DNA of 64,000 nt, from NCBI GenBank assembly GCA_001839685.1, contig MLAK01000422.1, positions 52,157 through 116,156 on the forward strand, given 5' to 3'. Shown piece by piece: positions 40,778-51,211 of this stretch (the first letter of the stretch is position 1; every line of letters starts with the position of its first letter). Made by a program: the position numbers and the translations under genes. Origin of the DNA: Tritrichomonas foetus (Eukaryota; Parabasalia; Tritrichomonadida; Tritrichomonadidae). The notes beneath the pieces were generated by a model. It was not told where the DNA came from. It ran no database searches and was given only the letters and a program-made list of their open reading frames with translations.

Positions 40778-41947
40778 ATGTACTATTTAAGCGACTTTTT
40801 ATTGAACGTTATTTTTGCTTCATACAGGATACTGAATGTTTTACCTAAATTACCATACTATGCAATAGACTTGTTTATCATGTTAATGCCGACAATTGGA
40901 TATCTTGACATGGTTCGAATGATGATTATTTCCAAAAGCAGCGCTGCATTCAACTTCACAACTGTTTCTATTTTGCTTCTCGCTCATGGATTGAAAATAT
41001 TTTATTTTTTCTTAAATCCATATGCAATTAATGTATTTGGCCAATCAATCTCTCAATTTTGTGTAGCCATTTTCATGACATTTTTTAAATTCAAATTTGA
41101 AGAAACAACTCATGGAAAAAGTTATTCAATTGTTGATGAATCAGAAGAAAGCACTGATGATTTTAATGACACTAGCCAAAATTTAAAGAATATCAATCAT
41201 ATAAAAAGAATTAAAAGTAAAATCACGAAAAAAATCATTACAGCTGATATAAAAAATTACTCAAAGAAAATCTCACAACATTATTCAAAAAGTTACAATA
41301 AGAGAAAAAATGGAAAGAAAGGGACAAATTCTAATTATTGTGCACAATTTTGGTCAAGTTTATTTTCCGTTTTTAATATTTATCATGCAAAAACGTTTTC
41401 TGAATTTATTACTGCTTTAATTTCTATTGCCCTTCTCATATTTTTGGCAATTCAAGTGAATTGTTACACTTTTAGTGAACAAACAACCATTCATATTATT
41501 GGAATTATTGCCAATCTTGTTGAATCAATGATTTCTTTTCCAATGTTCTATAAAATTGTATTTAAAAGAACCGTTAGTCACATTTCCACGCTTTTAGTGT
41601 TACAATTCGTTTCTGGCGACATGATGAAACTTTGTTTTTACATATACAGTCATACGCCTATTTCATTTATTGCAGGATCTTGTTTGCAAATGTGCATTGA
41701 TACAATTTTGTTCATTTCTTTTGTTCAACTGAAATTTTTATCACCAAAATTAGTTTCTAGCACTAAGTTTTTGATTTCTGATGCAACTTCTGAAAGTTCG
41801 CATGATGTTTCATTTTCAACTGAAGAACATTTCAGTAGCCAAGAGAACTTTGAACATGAAGTACTTGTTCCTTTCGAAGAGGAAGATGAATACGAGGAAG
41901 ATAAATTTGAAGAAGATGAATGTGAGGCATTCATTCCAGTGCCTTAG
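40778..41947 (+). CDS. PQ-loop repeat membrane protein (SLC66A2/PQLC1-like)
   Basis: About 389 residues from the first ATG. Two three-helix PQ-loop halves are visible. The first contains PTIGYLDMVRMMIISKSSAAFN and a following LLLAHGLKIFYFFLNPYAINVFGQSI. The second is around EQTTIHIIGIIANLVESMISFPMFYKIVFKRTVSHIS. A basic, hydrophilic loop of about 90 residues separates the halves, and a strongly acidic tail (EEEDEYEEDKFEEDE) ends the protein. The Pro-Gln pair itself is replaced (PT and FP), as happens in diverged members. Relatives act as small-molecule carriers or endomembrane scaffolds. The substrate cannot be read from sequence. Confidence 0.75.
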   Translation: MYYLSDFLLNVIFASYRILNVLPKLPYYAIDLFIMLMPTIGYLDMVRMMIISKSSAAFNFTTVSILLLAHGLKIFYFFLNPYAINVFGQSISQFCVAIFMTFFKFKFEETTHGKSYSIVDESEESTDDFNDTSQNLKNINHIKRIKSKITKKIITADIKNYSKKISQHYSKSYNKRKNGKKGTNSNYCAQFWSSLFSVFNIYHAKTFSEFITALISIALLIFLAIQVNCYTFSEQTTIHIIGIIANLVESMISFPMFYKIVFKRTVSHISTLLVLQFVSGDMMKLCFYIYSHTPISFIAGSCLQMCIDTILFISFVQLKFLSPKLVSSTKFLISDATSESSHDVSFSTEEHFSSQENFEHEVLVPFEEEDEYEEDKFEEDECEAFIPVP

Positions 41948-42688
41948 AATTGAAAGATTTGCTTGATGCCCACAGACTTGTTTATTCTTATTTATTTTGT
42001 TAATAAAAACGGCGACTCTTAATTTTCTTTTATTTTATCTCTTTGAACCAGTTGTACAATATGTGATTTTTATTTATTGTTAAAATCGGCTTCAGAATAT
42101 TTCAATGTATATATATAGAGAAAGAAAAGAAATAGCTCCAAATTAACAATATAAACTGTTAAACATTCCATATAAAATGAGACCAGCACATATAAAGACT
42201 ATTGGAATATTATAATAAAGTAACATCAATGAAATGAAATCAATCATTCATAATAGTAAATCAGATGGAAAGATAAAATTGAGCCAACACAGAAATATAA
42301 TCCAATAGTTATGCATTCCTTCTACTTGATTTATCCCAAACCTTTCATTGATTATTCAAAATCTGTAATATTACTGGCAAAACTTTCTACAATTTATTAA
42401 ATGAATTTTATTTTACAAATTAGATATTTAACAATTTTGTCTGAAAAAGTGAATAAAATGTAGGGGAGAAATGATGTTTTTAATTCATCATCATTTATAG
42501 TGACTTGTCAAGTCTATTCCCTTATTCATAATTTGCCAATATCATATTTGAATCAGATTCGGCCATCTAAATATTTAAAAAGTTGACTTTTTAAATTCGA
42601 TTCATCCATCAACCTCTTTTCAATTTTCTGAGATTTCCAATTTGACAAATTTTTAAAATTCAAAGAAAGACAAACTTTAGTTTGGAAA
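41948..42688. other. Intergenic region
   Basis: AT-rich. Contains AAAAAGTTGACTTTTT near 42575, about 100 nt before the kinase ATG, a palindromic version of the recurring motif. No gene. Confidence 0.4.
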
Positions 42689-43816
42689 ATGACGCTTTCA
42701 AGCTTTATGGTTAACCTTTCAGATTACGACATTAACCCAACAGAAATCGCCCACGGTAACTTCGGCTCAGTGTCAGAAGGCTGGGAGAAAAAAACCCGTC
42801 GCCACGTCGCAATCAAAACAATAAAAAATGCATCAAGTACAGCCAAAGAAAACACAGACTTAGTTCGCGAGCTCTCGTTGCTTGCACAAATTCGACATCC
42901 TGCATGCCTGAACCTTCTTGGATTCACTCGTGCAGCTTCCGACGGTCATAATCCAATAATTATAACTCCATTTATGGCAAATGGTACCCTAGAGTCGGCA
43001 TTAAAAGCTATTTTTGAAGGACATCCAATCAAAGAATTCACTCCAACCAAAATGACTTGCTCGCTTTATGGAATTTGTTCGGCGATGACATATCTCCATT
43101 CAAAGGGCATCATCCATCGCGACTTTAAGCCAGCCAATATTTTCTTGGACGACAACTACGAAATATACGTGGCAGATTTCGGCGTTTCCAGAAAGCAAGC
43201 TGATGTGAATATGACAATGATTGTCGGCTCGCCAATTTACATGGCACCTGAAATGTATTCCGATGATTATGATGACAAGTATTCCACACAAGTTGATGTT
43301 TATTCATTTGGCGTATCACTTTGCTTGTACTTCACAAAGTCGCCAACACAACTTGATGATAAAAAAGGGCCAATTAAGTCCCCACAAAACTTGATGATGC
43401 GTATTATGAAAGGTGCCCGTTTAGCACGTCCAGAAAAAGCGCCCGATAATTTCTGGGAAATTATCCAAAGTTGCTTCAAAACTGACCCGGCTGAAAGACC
43501 AACATTCAGCTTCCTCATAGAGCTGTTTGAAAACGATAAAAATTACTGGTTCGAAGGTACTGACGAGGCAGAATATCGTGCATACATTCAGAAAATCAAA
43601 GATGGTGTCGACAAAATAACGGATCCTGAACTTCTCGAATTAATGAAAACCCCTGGTGGTGGATCGACACCAACATCATTGACAACATCAGGAACAGGAT
43701 TTGGTTCATCAGGAACAGGATTTGGTTCATCAGGAACAGGATTTGGATCATCAGGAAAAGGATTTGGATCATCAGGAAAAGGATTTGGAGAAAAGAAGAA
43801 GCATAAGAAATACTAA
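42689..43816 (+). CDS. Protein kinase, TKL-like, with Gly/Ser/Phe repeat tail
   Basis: 375 residues. The kinase domain spans about residues 15-285: AHGNFGSV loop (first loop Gly replaced by Ala21), VAIKTI with Lys43, IHRDFKPANIFL, VADFGVSR, YMAPEMYS, VDVYSFGVSL and RPTFSFLIELF. All catalytic residues are present. The IRHPACLNLLGF block and the RPTF motif fit the tyrosine-kinase-like group that is expanded in trichomonads. A C-terminal tail of tandem GTGFGSS/GKGFGSS heptads precedes a basic GEKKKHKKY end. Tail function is unknown. It may be a flexible or phosphorylated linker. Confidence 0.9.
   Translation: MTLSSFMVNLSDYDINPTEIAHGNFGSVSEGWEKKTRRHVAIKTIKNASSTAKENTDLVRELSLLAQIRHPACLNLLGFTRAASDGHNPIIITPFMANGTLESALKAIFEGHPIKEFTPTKMTCSLYGICSAMTYLHSKGIIHRDFKPANIFLDDNYEIYVADFGVSRKQADVNMTMIVGSPIYMAPEMYSDDYDDKYSTQVDVYSFGVSLCLYFTKSPTQLDDKKGPIKSPQNLMMRIMKGARLARPEKAPDNFWEIIQSCFKTDPAERPTFSFLIELFENDKNYWFEGTDEAEYRAYIQKIKDGVDKITDPELLELMKTPGGGSTPTSLTTSGTGFGSSGTGFGSSGTGFGSSGKGFGSSGKGFGEKKKHKKY
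43688..43789 (+). repeat. In-frame 21-bp tandem repeat in the kinase tail
   Basis: Five near-identical copies of TCAGGAACAGGATTTGGTTC-type units encode SGTGFGS three times and SGKGFGS twice. High DNA identity between units suggests recent expansion, so copy number may vary between strains. Confidence 0.85.
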
Positions 43817-44457
43817 ATTATTTGATAAATAATTTTGTGTTGGCCAATTTTATCTTTCCATCTATTTTATTATTAATGATTGATTTCATGCTTAATAAAA
43901 ATGATGAACTTTACAACACCAACAAAAATAAATTACTGTCAGAATAGATTTTAAAACAATTATTAAGCATCTGACATATTGTCTTTTATTATTTTGATTT
44001 TTTTGAACAAAATATAACTTTAATGTTTTTTTTCCCTCCTCAAGATTTTTATACATCAAAATTGAGGGCTATTTCAAAACTATGCAAAATACAATCATTA
44101 TCTTGCAACGAACTAACAATTCCTCATATGTAATGATGAACAATGAATTACCAGTAAATTTTCATATATGAGAATGTGAAATTTTCAATTGAAATTGATT
44201 TTATGGAAAGAGAATCAAATGGTGAATAGTATCCATTCAGTCTACTCTACATTTTATACACAAATTCATGCTTGAAATATTTTAGAATAGATATCGTATC
44301 ACAATTATTAAAGTTTATTATAGTTAATTATATTAAAAAGTGATTCGGTTTCTTTGAAAAACAAGGCTTTCAATTTTTTTACACTCTCAATTTATATTTC
44401 AAATTCAATAGAAAATCAAATTTTTCTATACGTTTATAATTATTCATTAATTATTGA
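43817..44457. other. Intergenic region
   Basis: AT-rich spacer with no supported gene. The T-rich pyrimidine tract GATTTTTTTGAACAAAATAT near 43997 is the only local feature. Confidence 0.4.
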
Positions 44458-46650
44458 ATGTTGTTCAATTCGACAGTTCTTCTCAGACTTACACTGTCGT
44501 ATTATATGAATCAATCACCATTAATCGCAAGGTCGCCATCATCCTTAAAATCGCCTTTAACTTTAAATCACGTTCATTTTTCCAATTTCAACATTCACGC
44601 ATTATTTGTTCAAAATTCTATACCATCGTTAGCAGTAAGTAATTCTCTGTTTGAAAACTTTTTGAAACGCCCAATTACTATTCAAAAAGATCAATGTAGC
44701 CAAATTACTATAAATTTAGACTCAAGTTCGCATTGGACTGGAACAACATGCGCCAATTTCACGCAAAGTACATTTAGAAATGTTAACGACCCTGATAATA
44801 ACGGAGGTGGTGCAATCAGATTATATGCAGATCAACATAATGCGTATTTTCATTTCTGTAATTTTATTGATTGTACTTCCTCATACAAAGGAGGTGCTGT
44901 TTACATTTTTGTATCGGCGCCATCAGAAACTAGAGACACAATTGATTTTATTTCATGTTCTTTTACAAGATGTACTATTTCTGATAGCTTGCAAACTGAA
45001 CCAGTTATGGAAGGTGGTGCTCTCTATTGTCGAACAGGAAAATTAAATCTTTATAATAGCTCGTTTGAAGCGTCTGGAATTTCTTCTCAGTTCACAAATT
45101 CATATGGTGGTGCTGTTTTTGCAGAAGTTTTGAATATGGAAAATGGGTTAATGTACACCACATTTAAAAACTGCTCCGCACCTTACCCACCACCACCCAC
45201 TCCAGCACCACCACAAACACAATTTTTGCCATCAGAGCCAACAGAATTTATTTCACAAACATCAGAAGATCTTGAGAAAATAACAGGTTCGGCAACAGAA
45301 GTAGAAAAAGAAGAAATACTTGATTCATCAACAAATCAAGAAAAAACAACACCAGAAGACGAAACAGCTGATCAAACTATATCTACGACAAATAAAGAAA
45401 AATTTGATGAAGACACATCAGCTTCGACAGCTACGGTGGCAGACGAGACAGCAAATTCAATATCAGAAGAAGAAACAACTGATCAAACCATATTTAATAC
45501 TAATACAGAAATACTTGATGAAGAGGTATCAAATACTGAATCTACTAAAATGACCGATACAGATGAGACAGCAAATTCTATATCAGAAGAAACTACATCG
45601 GAAGAAGAAACTACATCTGAAGAAGAAACGACATCTGAAGAAGAAACTACATCTGAGGAAGAAACTACATCTGAGGAAGAAACTACATCTGAGGAAGAAG
45701 CGACAACAGATGAATCAACAACAGAGAAAATTGAAGGTGAGGTAAGCCCAAATATACTTGAAGATACTTCAAAGAGACCAAAAGTTTATCGAATTAGTGC
45801 TTATAACGACATTAAAGAATCCCAAGGTGGTGCAGTTTTCATTAAATTAATTGGAGTTGGATCAAAATCTCTTAATATCAACTTTGCATCCTTCAATAAC
45901 TGTTCTTCACGATCAGGATCAGCATTATATGTGACCAATGATGGTTCTGGAGCGCAAGATTTAACAGTAACCTCAGAATTAAGCTTCTTTAATCTAAGTT
46001 CATTTAATGATATGTATTCTGTTGAATCAGTAATTCATTTAGAAAACACGAAAAATAATTTTAAAGTTGTATCATTAGGATTTGATACTCCAAAAGAATT
46101 CACTGGAAGTTTATTTCATTCTTCTGGAGAAACAACTTATCAAAATTCTCTTCTCGATCAAGGCATTTTATATTATCCTCCAACTTTTACAATTACAAAT
46201 AACTTTTTCGAACCAGATCCAAACTGGTTAAGTTTTCTTTACTACTCCAGTCCTGTAAGTAATATGCCATCAATTCCTACAGCTGGCTCAGAAATAAGCA
46301 CGATGTCTCCATCATTATCCCCTACAGCAACAGCTTCACGGTCTCCAACTGCTACAGCTTCACGATCACCTTCAGCAAGTGCTTCACGATCACCTACCCC
46401 AGTTCCAACTCCATCAGCATCATTTGATCCTAATGCAACATTAGATACTAATGATACACTTCCAACTGCTTCACCAACAGCAGCATCTCCACTCAGCACA
46501 GTAGCAATTATTTTCATTGTTATTGCCTGTGTGATTGTTATTATTGGAATTATTGTAGCCATGGTACTATTACTTAGAAGCAGGTGCTACTGTTGCCATA
46601 ATATAAGATATGACTTGCTTGCAGCAGATCGTAGACAAACTTACTTTTAA
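44458..46650 (+). CDS. Pmp-like surface protein with acidic and Ser/Pro repeats
   Basis: 730 residues. Beta-helix type repeats with the GGAIRLYA, GGAVYIFV, GGALYCRT, GGAVFAEV and GGAVFIKL motifs, each followed by SxFxxC-type strands, resemble the Chlamydia polymorphic membrane protein repeats found in the large Pmp-like family of trichomonads. Between the third and fourth groups lies an insert of about 200 residues that begins Pro-rich, then becomes Thr/Glu-rich with seven TTSEEE-type units. A Ser/Pro/Thr stalk (ASRSPTAT repeats) precedes one transmembrane helix (VAIIFIVIACVIVIIGIIVAMVLLL) and a short tail with RYDLL. The N terminus has only a weak signal sequence, so the true start may be elsewhere. 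A surface or adhesion role is inferred from the family. Confidence 0.8.
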   Translation: MLFNSTVLLRLTLSYYMNQSPLIARSPSSLKSPLTLNHVHFSNFNIHALFVQNSIPSLAVSNSLFENFLKRPITIQKDQCSQITINLDSSSHWTGTTCANFTQSTFRNVNDPDNNGGGAIRLYADQHNAYFHFCNFIDCTSSYKGGAVYIFVSAPSETRDTIDFISCSFTRCTISDSLQTEPVMEGGALYCRTGKLNLYNSSFEASGISSQFTNSYGGAVFAEVLNMENGLMYTTFKNCSAPYPPPPTPAPPQTQFLPSEPTEFISQTSEDLEKITGSATEVEKEEILDSSTNQEKTTPEDETADQTISTTNKEKFDEDTSASTATVADETANSISEEETTDQTIFNTNTEILDEEVSNTESTKMTDTDETANSISEETTSEEETTSEEETTSEEETTSEEETTSEEETTSEEEATTDESTTEKIEGEVSPNILEDTSKRPKVYRISAYNDIKESQGGAVFIKLIGVGSKSLNINFASFNNCSSRSGSALYVTNDGSGAQDLTVTSELSFFNLSSFNDMYSVESVIHLENTKNNFKVVSLGFDTPKEFTGSLFHSSGETTYQNSLLDQGILYYPPTFTITNNFFEPDPNWLSFLYYSSPVSNMPSIPTAGSEISTMSPSLSPTATASRSPTATASRSPSASASRSPTPVPTPSASFDPNATLDTNDTLPTASPTAASPLSTVAIIFIVIACVIVIIGIIVAMVLLLRSRCYCCHNIRYDLLAADRRQTYF
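45585..45708 (+). repeat. 18-bp in-frame repeat encoding TTSEEE units
   Basis: Seven nearly identical units of the form ACTACATCTGAAGAAGAA lie within the Pmp-like gene. It is likely length-variable. The repeat frame on either strand produces Leu/Lys-rich artefact frames. Confidence 0.85.
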
Positions 46651-46941
46651 TTTATTTGTATATAAAAATTTTATAGAACAAAATCCTATTTTCATATGAT
46701 TTTTTATATCTCAAGCTTCCTTTTACAAATGAAGAGAAATTTTACATGTTCGGAAAAGATTCCATATGAAAAAGTATGGATTAGTAAAAGGTTAATTTTG
46801 GCCATAGCTCATAACGATAATAATAAGGTTGTTTTGATTGATAATAAATCTTTTCGGGTTTTGGCAATGTCATTTTAGGGATGTGTATTAAATAATTCTG
46901 AAGATTTTTTGTAAATTATTCAAAAAGTCGAAATTTGTATA

Positions 46942-47403
46942 ATGGTAAATGAGAGTGATGAAGTTCAAGTTGAAGAGAGGGCAGTAGATGTCAAAGAAAG
47001 GAATACTTGTATGCAAAATTCAAGAAGAATGTCATACTTTGTTCTTATTTATATATCATTTTCATTTTCTATTGCTATGGCAGTTCTTAACACTGTTAAT
47101 TTGTTATTTGTCTACACGTATGAAGTGCCTCCACCTTTCCCATCTGGATGGAACCTTTGGTTTAATGTTATTTTTATTATTGCTTTTTATCTCTTATTGT
47201 ATGCTTTTGTCTATGCACGAAGCTACAAAAATCGTGGATACAATTTGAACAAAGCTAGTGGATTTGACAATGGAACTAGGGATAATTGCCCTTTAATTAC
47301 TGTGAATGTAGCATTTATTACTTTTATTTTGTCGTTTGCTCTTCATGTTTATACTGGATTCTTTATTTTGAATTATCAGCCAGCTGACTATCTCACTGAC
47401 TAA
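46942..47403 (+). CDS. Small three-helix membrane protein
   Basis: 153 residues with a charged cytoplasmic-type N terminus (MVNESDEVQVEERAVDVKER) and three hydrophobic helices: SYFVLIYISFSFSIAMAVLN, LWFNVIFIIAFYLLLYAFV and VNVAFITFILSFALHVYTGF. The third helix follows an NGT glycosylation sequon and a Cys. No family is recognised. ATTCAAAAAGTCG lies about 12 nt before the ATG, a variant of the recurring upstream motif, which supports a real gene. Confidence 0.65.
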   Translation: MVNESDEVQVEERAVDVKERNTCMQNSRRMSYFVLIYISFSFSIAMAVLNTVNLLFVYTYEVPPPFPSGWNLWFNVIFIIAFYLLLYAFVYARSYKNRGYNLNKASGFDNGTRDNCPLITVNVAFITFILSFALHVYTGFFILNYQPADYLTD

Positions 47404-47926
47404 TTCATTTTGTCCAAAAATTGATCATCAAACTTGCTTTTTTGTTGTGTTTAGTAAATTATTTGATATAACTTTTGATATGTATTTTTTCCTCATAAAA
47501 GCATGAATAGAAGTGAAAATAGAATAATACTATCATGAAATGATATCAACTGACAAAGATCATACAGGAAAAATCTGCATAATAGTATTCAATATTTTTT
47601 AACATTCTTTCACTTAATCGAATCACTGTTAAGAGACTAAATATTGTGATTTGTTCTTTGAATGAAGATATTTTCATAAACAGCTCAACGACGATATCAA
47701 ATGATATATCATTTTGACAAAATAAATTATTAACATTAAATTATGATTGAAACATTTAGTTTACTACATCATATTGCGCTCAGTATCTTAATACAGGAAG
47801 AAAGTTCATTGGTTGTCAAGCAATTTGCTCCATACAAATGAAAGGTTTTTTATTGACCTACTTGAGTTGATTAATTGACCTATTTTTCATGTTTTGGGAA
47901 TATTTTTTAAACGTTCTTTATTAAGA
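47404..47926. other. Intergenic region
   Basis: AT-rich spacer with no gene or repeat that I can support. Confidence 0.45.
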
Positions 47927-49336
47927 ATGGATCAAAACGACGATTTTGCAAACCGTTTTTTATCTTTAATCGATCCCAGCAACGATACTCCAGATGACCC
48001 AGTTGTTTTATGCCGGTCGTTTTTTATGAGACGCGCTTTTCATCGATTGATCGCATATTTTCAGACATTCCCAAATCAGCAAGAGCAAGACATCAAGCTT
48101 CAATACTGGTATTTAACTGCACTCATTAAAACCAACAGAACAAAAGAATGCGACTTATTTTTAAAATCGTTATCAAAAGAGAGACAAGAGAATCCCCAGC
48201 TGCTTTACATTAAAGGAATGTATTATTTAAAGCAATTAGACTTTCAATCAGCCACACAATCTTTCGTTCGTTCGTTTGAAAAGGATCATTTCTTCATTGA
48301 GCCTCTCAACAAACTTTTATCACATCATTTATTAGATAGCTCCTCATTTAATAAACTATTCAAACATACAAAAGTTCCTCCAAAACATCTCCAAGCTTTA
48401 ACAAATTTCGCGTCTCTATCGTGGCTTTATAACCTCGATGAAAAGTCTGCCTATGCAGAAACTGAAAGGTTATTTAAAGAAAATCCATCATCATCACGTG
48501 AAATTGTTGCTTATGTATCTTGCTGTTTTGTATCAGGCAAGAAAAGCGAATTATTTGCTGTTGCGCAAAGATTGTCTGATTCTGCTCCACAGTCACATAT
48601 TTCAATGTTTGCAGCAGGTTGTCACATGGCTCTTATTGGTCGCTCTGAGGTGTCACGTTCACTTTTATGGACAGCACTTCGAAGTGCTCCTTCATTTGCA
48701 CCAGCTTGGATCGCTTACGCCATTACTCACTGGTTAGATGGAGATGCAAGAACTGCTTTAAATGTTATTTTAGTAGCAGCTCGTTCATTTCCAGCAATGG
48801 AGCTCCTTCAGATTTGGGCAGCCAGACTTTTTGTAGATTGTGGAGAAGCGCCATTGGCACTTGCACATTATAAAAGATGTCGATTAACTGGTTTTGTATT
48901 AAATGAAATTGGTTGTATTTTGTTAAAAGATGGAAAAATCGAACAAGCTGTTCAAATTTTCGAAAAAGCAATTGCTAAAAAAGATAAAAACTCTGTTTTT
49001 GTAGTCAATTGCGCAAATGCACATCGAAGAATAGGAAACTTCGAACGCGCTATTGAACTTCTTCAAGGCGTTGAAGAAAAAGAGCCAGAAAATGTGACAG
49101 CTATTTTAAGTTTGGCTTTCGCTTTACATTTATCAGGTGAAATCGATAGTGCAATTGTGAAATATAACAAAGTGTTATTGTTGTCACCTGATAATGCATT
49201 TGCTACTGGAATGCTTGAAGATGCCGTTCAAATGATAGCTAGCAATCCAATATCTATATACATTCCTGATGATGAAGAGTATGATGAATTTGAAGAACAA
49301 TTCTTAGAATGGAAAGAACAAAATACCCATAAATAG
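47927..49336 (+). CDS. TPR protein, APC6/Cdc16-like anaphase-promoting complex subunit
   Basis: 469 residues from ATG 47927 (MDQNDDFANRFL). The protein is a superhelix of tetratricopeptide repeats. The clearest are SHISMFAAGCHMALIGRSEV, APAWIAYAITHWLDGDARTA, LNEIGCILLKDGKIEQAVQI, NCANAHRRIGNFERAIELLQ and AILSLAFALHLSGEIDSAIV. The block WFAxGCYxx followed by FxPAWIxxxxxx is shared with APC6/Cdc16. APC6 helps form the TPR scaffold of the cell-cycle ubiquitin ligase. The C terminus is acidic (IPDDEEYDEFEEQFLE). It is somewhat shorter than animal APC6. A general TPR protein remains possible. Confidence 0.75.
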   Translation: MDQNDDFANRFLSLIDPSNDTPDDPVVLCRSFFMRRAFHRLIAYFQTFPNQQEQDIKLQYWYLTALIKTNRTKECDLFLKSLSKERQENPQLLYIKGMYYLKQLDFQSATQSFVRSFEKDHFFIEPLNKLLSHHLLDSSSFNKLFKHTKVPPKHLQALTNFASLSWLYNLDEKSAYAETERLFKENPSSSREIVAYVSCCFVSGKKSELFAVAQRLSDSAPQSHISMFAAGCHMALIGRSEVSRSLLWTALRSAPSFAPAWIAYAITHWLDGDARTALNVILVAARSFPAMELLQIWAARLFVDCGEAPLALAHYKRCRLTGFVLNEIGCILLKDGKIEQAVQIFEKAIAKKDKNSVFVVNCANAHRRIGNFERAIELLQGVEEKEPENVTAILSLAFALHLSGEIDSAIVKYNKVLLLSPDNAFATGMLEDAVQMIASNPISIYIPDDEEYDEFEEQFLEWKEQNTHK

Positions 49337-49651
49337 TTTTTTCGAAATATAAATATATCTATTCGCGCTCAATGTTCTTTGAATTCATCGTATTAAGAGA
49401 GTTTAATCATGTATGTATATGGTTATCAGAACTTGATGTTTCATATTTAATTTATTAATAAAAATATAAAACAATTTCGATATTCAGAAATATACTATAT
49501 TTATTAACAACAATTTTAAAAACTTTCATAGAACTACAGTTAGTTGTATGAATTACATTCTGGGAAATAATTATATTATTTCAGTGTATGTTCCGTTTAT
49601 CAAATAAACAAGAATCACCAAGCATGAATCAAATAATAAAGTTGGAATCTA
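49337..49651. other. Convergent 3' spacer
   Basis: AT-rich spacer between the convergent APC6-like and LRR genes. Nothing supported. Confidence 0.45.
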
Positions 49652-50743
49652 TTACACAGTGATATCAATAAAGAGTCTTTCACCAATATTTATTGGCTTG
49701 TAATCCTTATTTTTTGGCTTTATGTAAAGTATTGTATTCCCTCTTCTTCTTTCTTCTTTCTTCTTTTCTTTTTCAGCGGCAATTCGATTCGCTTTTGCGA
49801 GAAAGTCTAATCCTTCTGGGAAAGGCGCAACTTTTATTTTTGCAGCAGCTTCAAATTCTTCTTTTCGTCGTCTAGAAATTGCAGTTTGTTCCAAATATTC
49901 TCTTTCTTTTTGCTCTTCTCTTTTCACACGAATTAATTCAACTTTCTTCTTCACGATTAAGTCTGCCTCAGAAATAGGTTTTTCTTTTAAGCACTGAAGA
50001 ATTGATTTTGGTCTTCTCCTTGAAGATGCGCATCCTTTATTAGTGTTACTTAAAGATGACATGTTATTGGAAATATTCATATTCATATTATTATTATTAT
50101 TCATATCATTATAATTGATAGTGTTATTATTCATAGTGTTGTTTGAATTCTGATGAGAACTGATCTTACTTGTAAAGTTGTTATTACTTAGGTCACTTGG
50201 GTGAGCCCTGCTATAATTAGAAATTCGACTTGTTTGATTTTTATGACGAATTTGAAGATGAATATCTCTCTTCTTCTTTTCAATTTTGGTTATTTCATGT
50301 CCATCGAGAATTTTTAAATCGGCAAAAGTATTTATAATGTATTGCCGATAGCCACGCTCAAGCGAAAGCGGATTATCTTGCAAGTCGAGTATTTTCAGAT
50401 TCCTGATGTGACTGATCTTTTGAATTGTTGTCTCAAGATTCTGAAGTTTATTTCCGGCAAGATATAATTCCTCTAAATATAATTGTTGTGAAAGATTAAT
50501 ATCTCTGATTTTGTTGTGGCGCGCATCAATCAATTTCAACCGGAAATTGTGTTCGAGGTTTTCAAGTTTGGATAAATTGTTATAAGGTATGTATAAATAT
50601 TGCAAATTGTGAAATGGAAATAAATCGACTGGCGTAATTTCTGATATTTTGTTCCTTCCTATAACTATTTCTTCTGTTTCATTTGGTGTTGTGTTCGATT
50701 GTTTAATTAGATCGATGAAGGGGCCTTGATGAAGGCGAAACAT
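49652..50743 (-). CDS. Leucine-rich repeat protein with LRR cap and coiled-coil tail
   Basis: 363 residues. Four to five SDS22-type LRRs span residues 25-140 (LQYLYIPYNNLSKLENLEH, RLKLIDARHNKIRDI, YLEELYLAGNKLQNL, NLKILDLQDNPLSLERGY). They are closed by an LRR cap (YRQYIINTFADLKILDGHEI), the arrangement found in flagellar and dynein-associated LRR proteins. An Asn/Met-rich low-complexity linker follows, then a basic, Glu-rich coiled coil. A role in the flagellar or cytoskeletal apparatus is likely by family but not proven. Confidence 0.8.
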   Translation of the reverse strand: MFRLHQGPFIDLIKQSNTTPNETEEIVIGRNKISEITPVDLFPFHNLQYLYIPYNNLSKLENLEHNFRLKLIDARHNKIRDINLSQQLYLEELYLAGNKLQNLETTIQKISHIRNLKILDLQDNPLSLERGYRQYIINTFADLKILDGHEITKIEKKKRDIHLQIRHKNQTSRISNYSRAHPSDLSNNNFTSKISSHQNSNNTMNNNTINYNDMNNNNNMNMNISNNMSSLSNTNKGCASSRRRPKSILQCLKEKPISEADLIVKKKVELIRVKREEQKEREYLEQTAISRRRKEEFEAAAKIKVAPFPEGLDFLAKANRIAAEKEKKKEERRRGNTILYIKPKNKDYKPINIGERLFIDITV

Positions 50744-51211
50744 CGCTCAAGTTGGTGTACGTTAACAATGTAAATTATTGAATTTGTCATCTTTCATGAA
50801 GAAATCATATAATATATTGGATAAAGATTGGTTTAATATGAATTGACTATAATGATATATAGATATGCATTGTAATAGTACAGTAATGAGGATACAATAC
50901 GAATTTCGCATGTGCTTTCACAGATATTCTAGTTGAAAAAGGATTTAGAAATATCCTTTAGGAATCTTCATTGGAAAAGACTAATCATCTGTATTCATTT
51001 TTGTTATGATCATTTAAATCAATGTAATGAAATAATATGAAATATGTTCTTCATTCTTATATTTACAGAATACATGAACTAGTTACAAAAAGAAGTTGAA
51101 TTAAAACATGACCAATAAAATTTGTTTTAAGATTTCTAGTTTAAATAAGTTTTAATCAAAAAAATAAATAAATAATATATATGAGTAGATTTGTGATATC
51201 TATTCTTCAAT
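50744..51211. other. Intergenic region
   Basis: Promoter side of the LRR gene and 3' side of the chaperone gene. No repeats or genes. Confidence 0.45.

Noticed and set aside
45320..45745. Lys/Leu-rich alternative frames inside the Pmp-like gene
   Set aside because: They are shifted readings of the Thr/Glu codon repeats. The main frame has the GGA beta-helix motifs on both sides.
46696..46878. 60-codon frame between the Pmp-like gene and the small membrane protein
   Set aside because: Short, with no motif, and the following gene has its own upstream motif. Not supported.
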